Source: Candidatus Omnitrophota bacterium
Lineage (GTDB): Bacteria > Omnitrophota > Omnitrophia > Omnitrophales > Aquincolibacteriaceae
NCBI GenBank assembly: GCA_023246995.1
Contig: JAHFHI010000062.1
Span: 1 to 6,312, forward strand
Direction: 5' to 3'
Length of the DNA: 6,312 nt
Positions 5,039 through 6,312 of the stretch are shown piece after piece. The notes beneath the pieces were generated by a model. The model was not told the DNA's origin. It saw only the letters and a program-made list of their open reading frames with translations, and made no database searches. Position numbers and translations under genes: made by a program. The stretch's first letter is position 1; each line of letters opens with the position of its first letter.

Positions 5039-5320
5039 TCAATGGTAATCTCTAATTTCAACATCAGTCGCTTCGGAATTTTGAAACCGGAAGCAAATCC
5101 TCCATTGATCATTGATCCGAACGCTGTAGTGCCCGCCCCAATTCCCTTTGAGCTTTTCCAATCGATTGCCGGGCGGTATTTTTAAATCCTCCAAACTCAC
5201 CGCGGCATCAAGCATTCTCAATTTTCTCAAAGCGGCTTGTTGGAGGTCTGCCGGAATCTTGCGAACCAGTTCTCTTTTGAATAGCCGCTCTGTTTCTTTG
5301 CATTCAAAAGACCGGATCAT
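5039..5320 (-). CDS. higB: HigB-family toxin (RelE-like mRNA interferase)
   Basis: HigB toxins cleave mRNA on the ribosome and stop growth unless HigA is present. The 93-aa product has the family core IPPGNRLEKLKGNWGGHYSV (48-67), then RINDQWRICFRF (68-79), and ends in EIRDYH (88-93), matching the C-terminal Asp-Tyr-His implicated in catalysis in characterised HigB. Length and both ends fit the family, so the toxin looks intact. The ATG at 5320 is the only reasonable start. No Shine-Dalgarno precedes it, and the -10 element at 5326-5331 ends 6 nt before the A, so the mRNA is predicted to be leaderless or nearly so. higA follows 12 nt downstream. A small membrane-protein ORF (5372-5533) lies upstream on the same strand and could read into this gene. 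Confidence 0.94.
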   Translation of the reverse strand: MIRSFECKETERLFKRELVRKIPADLQQAALRKLRMLDAAVSLEDLKIPPGNRLEKLKGNWGGHYSVRINDQWRICFRFQNSEATDVEIRDYH

Positions 5321-5325
5321 AAGGA

Positions 5326-5354
5326 ATAATAACGTATAGCGTTAATAACGTCAA
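5326..5354 (-). promoter_or_regulatory. higBA promoter
   Basis: On the minus strand TTGACG (5349-5354) and TATTAT (5326-5331) are each one mismatch from consensus and separated by an optimal 17 nt. The predicted transcription start falls on or within a base or two of the higB ATG (5320). Both operator palindromes overlap this promoter. Confidence 0.8.
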
Positions 5355-5360
5355 CCGTTA
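5330..5360. promoter_or_regulatory. Two HigA operator palindromes
   Basis: Two perfect inverted repeats of the form TAACG-N5-CGTTA lie at 5330-5344 and 5346-5360, with centres 16 bp apart. They cover the spacer, the -35 and two bases of the -10 of the higBA promoter, where a repressor would block RNA polymerase. Assignment to HigA rests on position and on autoregulation known for the family. Confidence 0.8.
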
Positions 5361-5371
5361 TGCGGGGCGCA

Positions 5372-5533
5372 TTATCCATTTGGAAGAAAACCATAGGCAA
5401 GCCAGAGGGCGAGTGCGAGCGTGAGGCAAAAGAGAAGCGTGTGCTGTGTTTTTAAAAGCCTCCCGGGCCTTGAGGGAAGACCTTTTAGGCCCCTATCAGG
5501 AACTGCCGATATAGAATGGGAAGGTTTAGGCAT
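5372..5533 (-). CDS. Hypothetical 53-aa single-helix membrane protein
   Basis: An ATG at 5533 opens a 53-codon frame ending in TAA at 5372. The N-terminal part (1-30) is polar and basic with several Pro and Ser residues, and residues 32-50 (TLLFCLTLALALWLAYGFL) form one convincing membrane helix. The last residues are PNG. The positive-inside rule puts the N-terminus in the cytoplasm. A clean helix in a GC-rich frame, with an in-frame stop upstream and placement that fills an otherwise empty region, supports a real gene, but I recognise no family. No Shine-Dalgarno is present; a -10-like TATAAA (minus strand, 5540-5545) ends 7 nt before the A of the ATG, as for a leaderless mRNA. higB starts 51 nt beyond its stop, so it could join that unit. 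Confidence 0.5.
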   Translation of the reverse strand: MPKPSHSISAVPDRGLKGLPSRPGRLLKTQHTLLFCLTLALALWLAYGFLPNG

Positions 5534-5539
5534 TATGTT

Positions 5540-5549
5540 TTTATATAAA
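5540..5549. promoter_or_regulatory. Symmetric -10 region shared by two divergent genes
   Basis: The palindrome TTTATATAAA provides TATAAA on both strands. The minus-strand copy ends 7 nt before the ATG at 5533 and the plus-strand copy ends 8 nt before the ATG at 5557. Only 23 nt separate the two start codons and neither has a Shine-Dalgarno. The -35 regions would lie inside the opposing genes. The minus side offers TTAAAA at 18-nt spacing; the plus side has no good -35. Confidence 0.5.
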
Positions 5550-5556
5550 TTAAAAT

Positions 5557-6312
5557 ATGACTATTTTAAATACTAAAAGCGCTTTGATCCAGTCTTTTTT
5601 TGCCGGATTTGTATTGGCCCTATTCCTGGCATCGGGCGGCCAAAATCTCCTGCTGGCCAAAGAAAACTCTTCCCCGGCGGCGCTCCCCGGCGAGGAATAC
5701 TTCCGCACGCTAGCTCGCGAAACCTGGGATTATCTGGATCTGCATCGCGACCCGTCAACGGGATTTCCGACCGATACGCAAAACCCGGGCGGAAAGACCA
5801 ACACCACTAATATCGGGCTTTATCTGGCCGCGCTCGGCCCAGCCGTGGAAATGAATTTTATCCCACGTGAAGATGCCCTTCTGCGAGCCCGGACGATTCT
5901 CGCGGCGCTCGCAAAGGTTCCCGCGCGCCGGGGCTTCATGGCGAACTGGATTGAAGTCAGCGGAGGCGGCGGGATTCCTTCCGGAATTCAGGCGGTTTCG
6001 GACTTCAATAAACTCACGGCCGGGCTCCTTTTAACGCGCGCTTACTTCCCCGAACTTTTCGAACCCGCCGAAGCTTTGATCCGCCGCGTCGAATGGGATT
6101 GGGTCTATGAAAAAAGTACCGGCACGCCGCACTACGGCTATGACCTTCAAAGCGGCGCCGTGGCCGGAGACAGCCCCTGGTGGATCGCCTCCGACACCCG
6201 GCTCGCCTCTTTCATGCTTATTGCCACCCAAACCGCGGAGCCGGAACTCTGGGACCGGCTCGCAAGACCAAAAATAGAAACCGGGGACCTCTCCTTTTAC
6301 GGACCGGGCTAT
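5557..6312 (+). CDS. Secreted DUF3131 / glucoamylase-like protein (N-terminal part)
   Basis: The gene runs off the right edge after 252 codons. The product begins with a signal peptide or anchor (hydrophobic 12-26, possible cleavage near LLLA-KE, 31-36). Next comes the start of an alpha/alpha-barrel domain of the DUF3131/glucoamylase-like type: ARETWDYLDLHRDPSTGFPT (53-72), TNTTNIGLYLAALGPAVEMN (81-100) and RARTILAALAK (110-120). The blocks VSDFNKLTAGLLLTRAYFPEL (147-167) and a later SPWWIASDTRLASFM (206-220) fit the same fold. Relatives occur in envelope or polysaccharide-related proteins, including the C-terminal part of cyclic-glucan synthases, and probably act on glycans outside the cytoplasm; the substrate here is unknown. 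A TAA two codons upstream makes ATG 5557 the first possible start. No Shine-Dalgarno is present, which fits a leaderless mRNA. Confidence 0.86.
   Translation, partial: MTILNTKSALIQSFFAGFVLALFLASGGQNLLLAKENSSPAALPGEEYFRTLARETWDYLDLHRDPSTGFPTDTQNPGGKTNTTNIGLYLAALGPAVEMNFIPREDALLRARTILAALAKVPARRGFMANWIEVSGGGGIPSGIQAVSDFNKLTAGLLLTRAYFPELFEPAEALIRRVEWDWVYEKSTGTPHYGYDLQSGAVAGDSPWWIASDTRLASFMLIATQTAEPELWDRLARPKIETGDLSFYGPGY

Noticed and set aside
6031..6231. Minus-strand open frame opposite the DUF3131 gene
   Set aside because: It is a shadow of the plus-strand gene, whose translation carries recognisable DUF3131 blocks over the same stretch.

Overview
The window looks like a chromosomal segment of a moderately GC-rich, Gram-negative-type bacterium. 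The first gene carries a short IQDAH...LLEGG signature under a signal peptide that I associate with secreted proteins of uncultured Omnitrophota (OP3). The gene style, with a DUF3131 protein, competence genes and several leaderless starts, fits that idea. The placement is an inference from memory, not a database result.

Layout from left to right. (1) 1-332, minus: 5' part of a secreted protein of unknown function, cut by the window edge. (2) 483-797, minus: comEA, a periplasmic helix-hairpin-helix DNA-binding protein, ending in a strong terminator at 436-463. (3) 952-1506, plus: an XRE-cupin regulator, divergent from comEA across an AT-rich spacer and driven by a near-consensus promoter whose predicted +1 is the A of its ATG. 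(4) 1571-3892, minus: comEC, the DNA-uptake channel, with a metallo-beta-lactamase-like C-terminal domain that has lost its metal ligands. (5) 3969-4232, minus: a structured non-coding stretch with two 84-nt-period repeats, two further hairpins and a terminator, lying 3' of the next gene. (6) 4233-4616, minus: a small membrane protein with a YadA-head-like tail. (7) 4718-5320, minus: a higB-higA toxin-antitoxin pair with two perfect operator palindromes inside its promoter. (8) 5372-5533, minus: a small ORF for a 53-aa one-helix membrane protein. (9) 5557-6312, plus: the N-terminal part of a secreted DUF3131/glucoamylase-like protein running off the right edge.

How the parts fit. comEA and comEC supply two core steps of natural transformation, DNA binding and passage through the inner membrane, and bracket a small-molecule-sensing XRE regulator that could control them. 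higBA, the YadA-like gene and the structured 3' region look like one minus-strand transcription unit, autoregulated at its start and terminated at 3969-3994. Reading promoters against start codons shows a pattern. Genes at promoters (XRE, higB, the 53-aa ORF, the DUF3131 gene) have no Shine-Dalgarno sequence and a -10-like element about 7 nt before the ATG, as for leaderless mRNAs. Internal genes (higA, the YadA-like gene) and comEA have clear Shine-Dalgarno sequences.

Most notable points: the structured repeats with strand-specific G-U pairs, the leaderless promoters (one of which puts a -35 box where an automatic caller may see a TTG start), the symmetric divergent promoter at 5540-5549, and the dead nuclease-like domain of ComEC.
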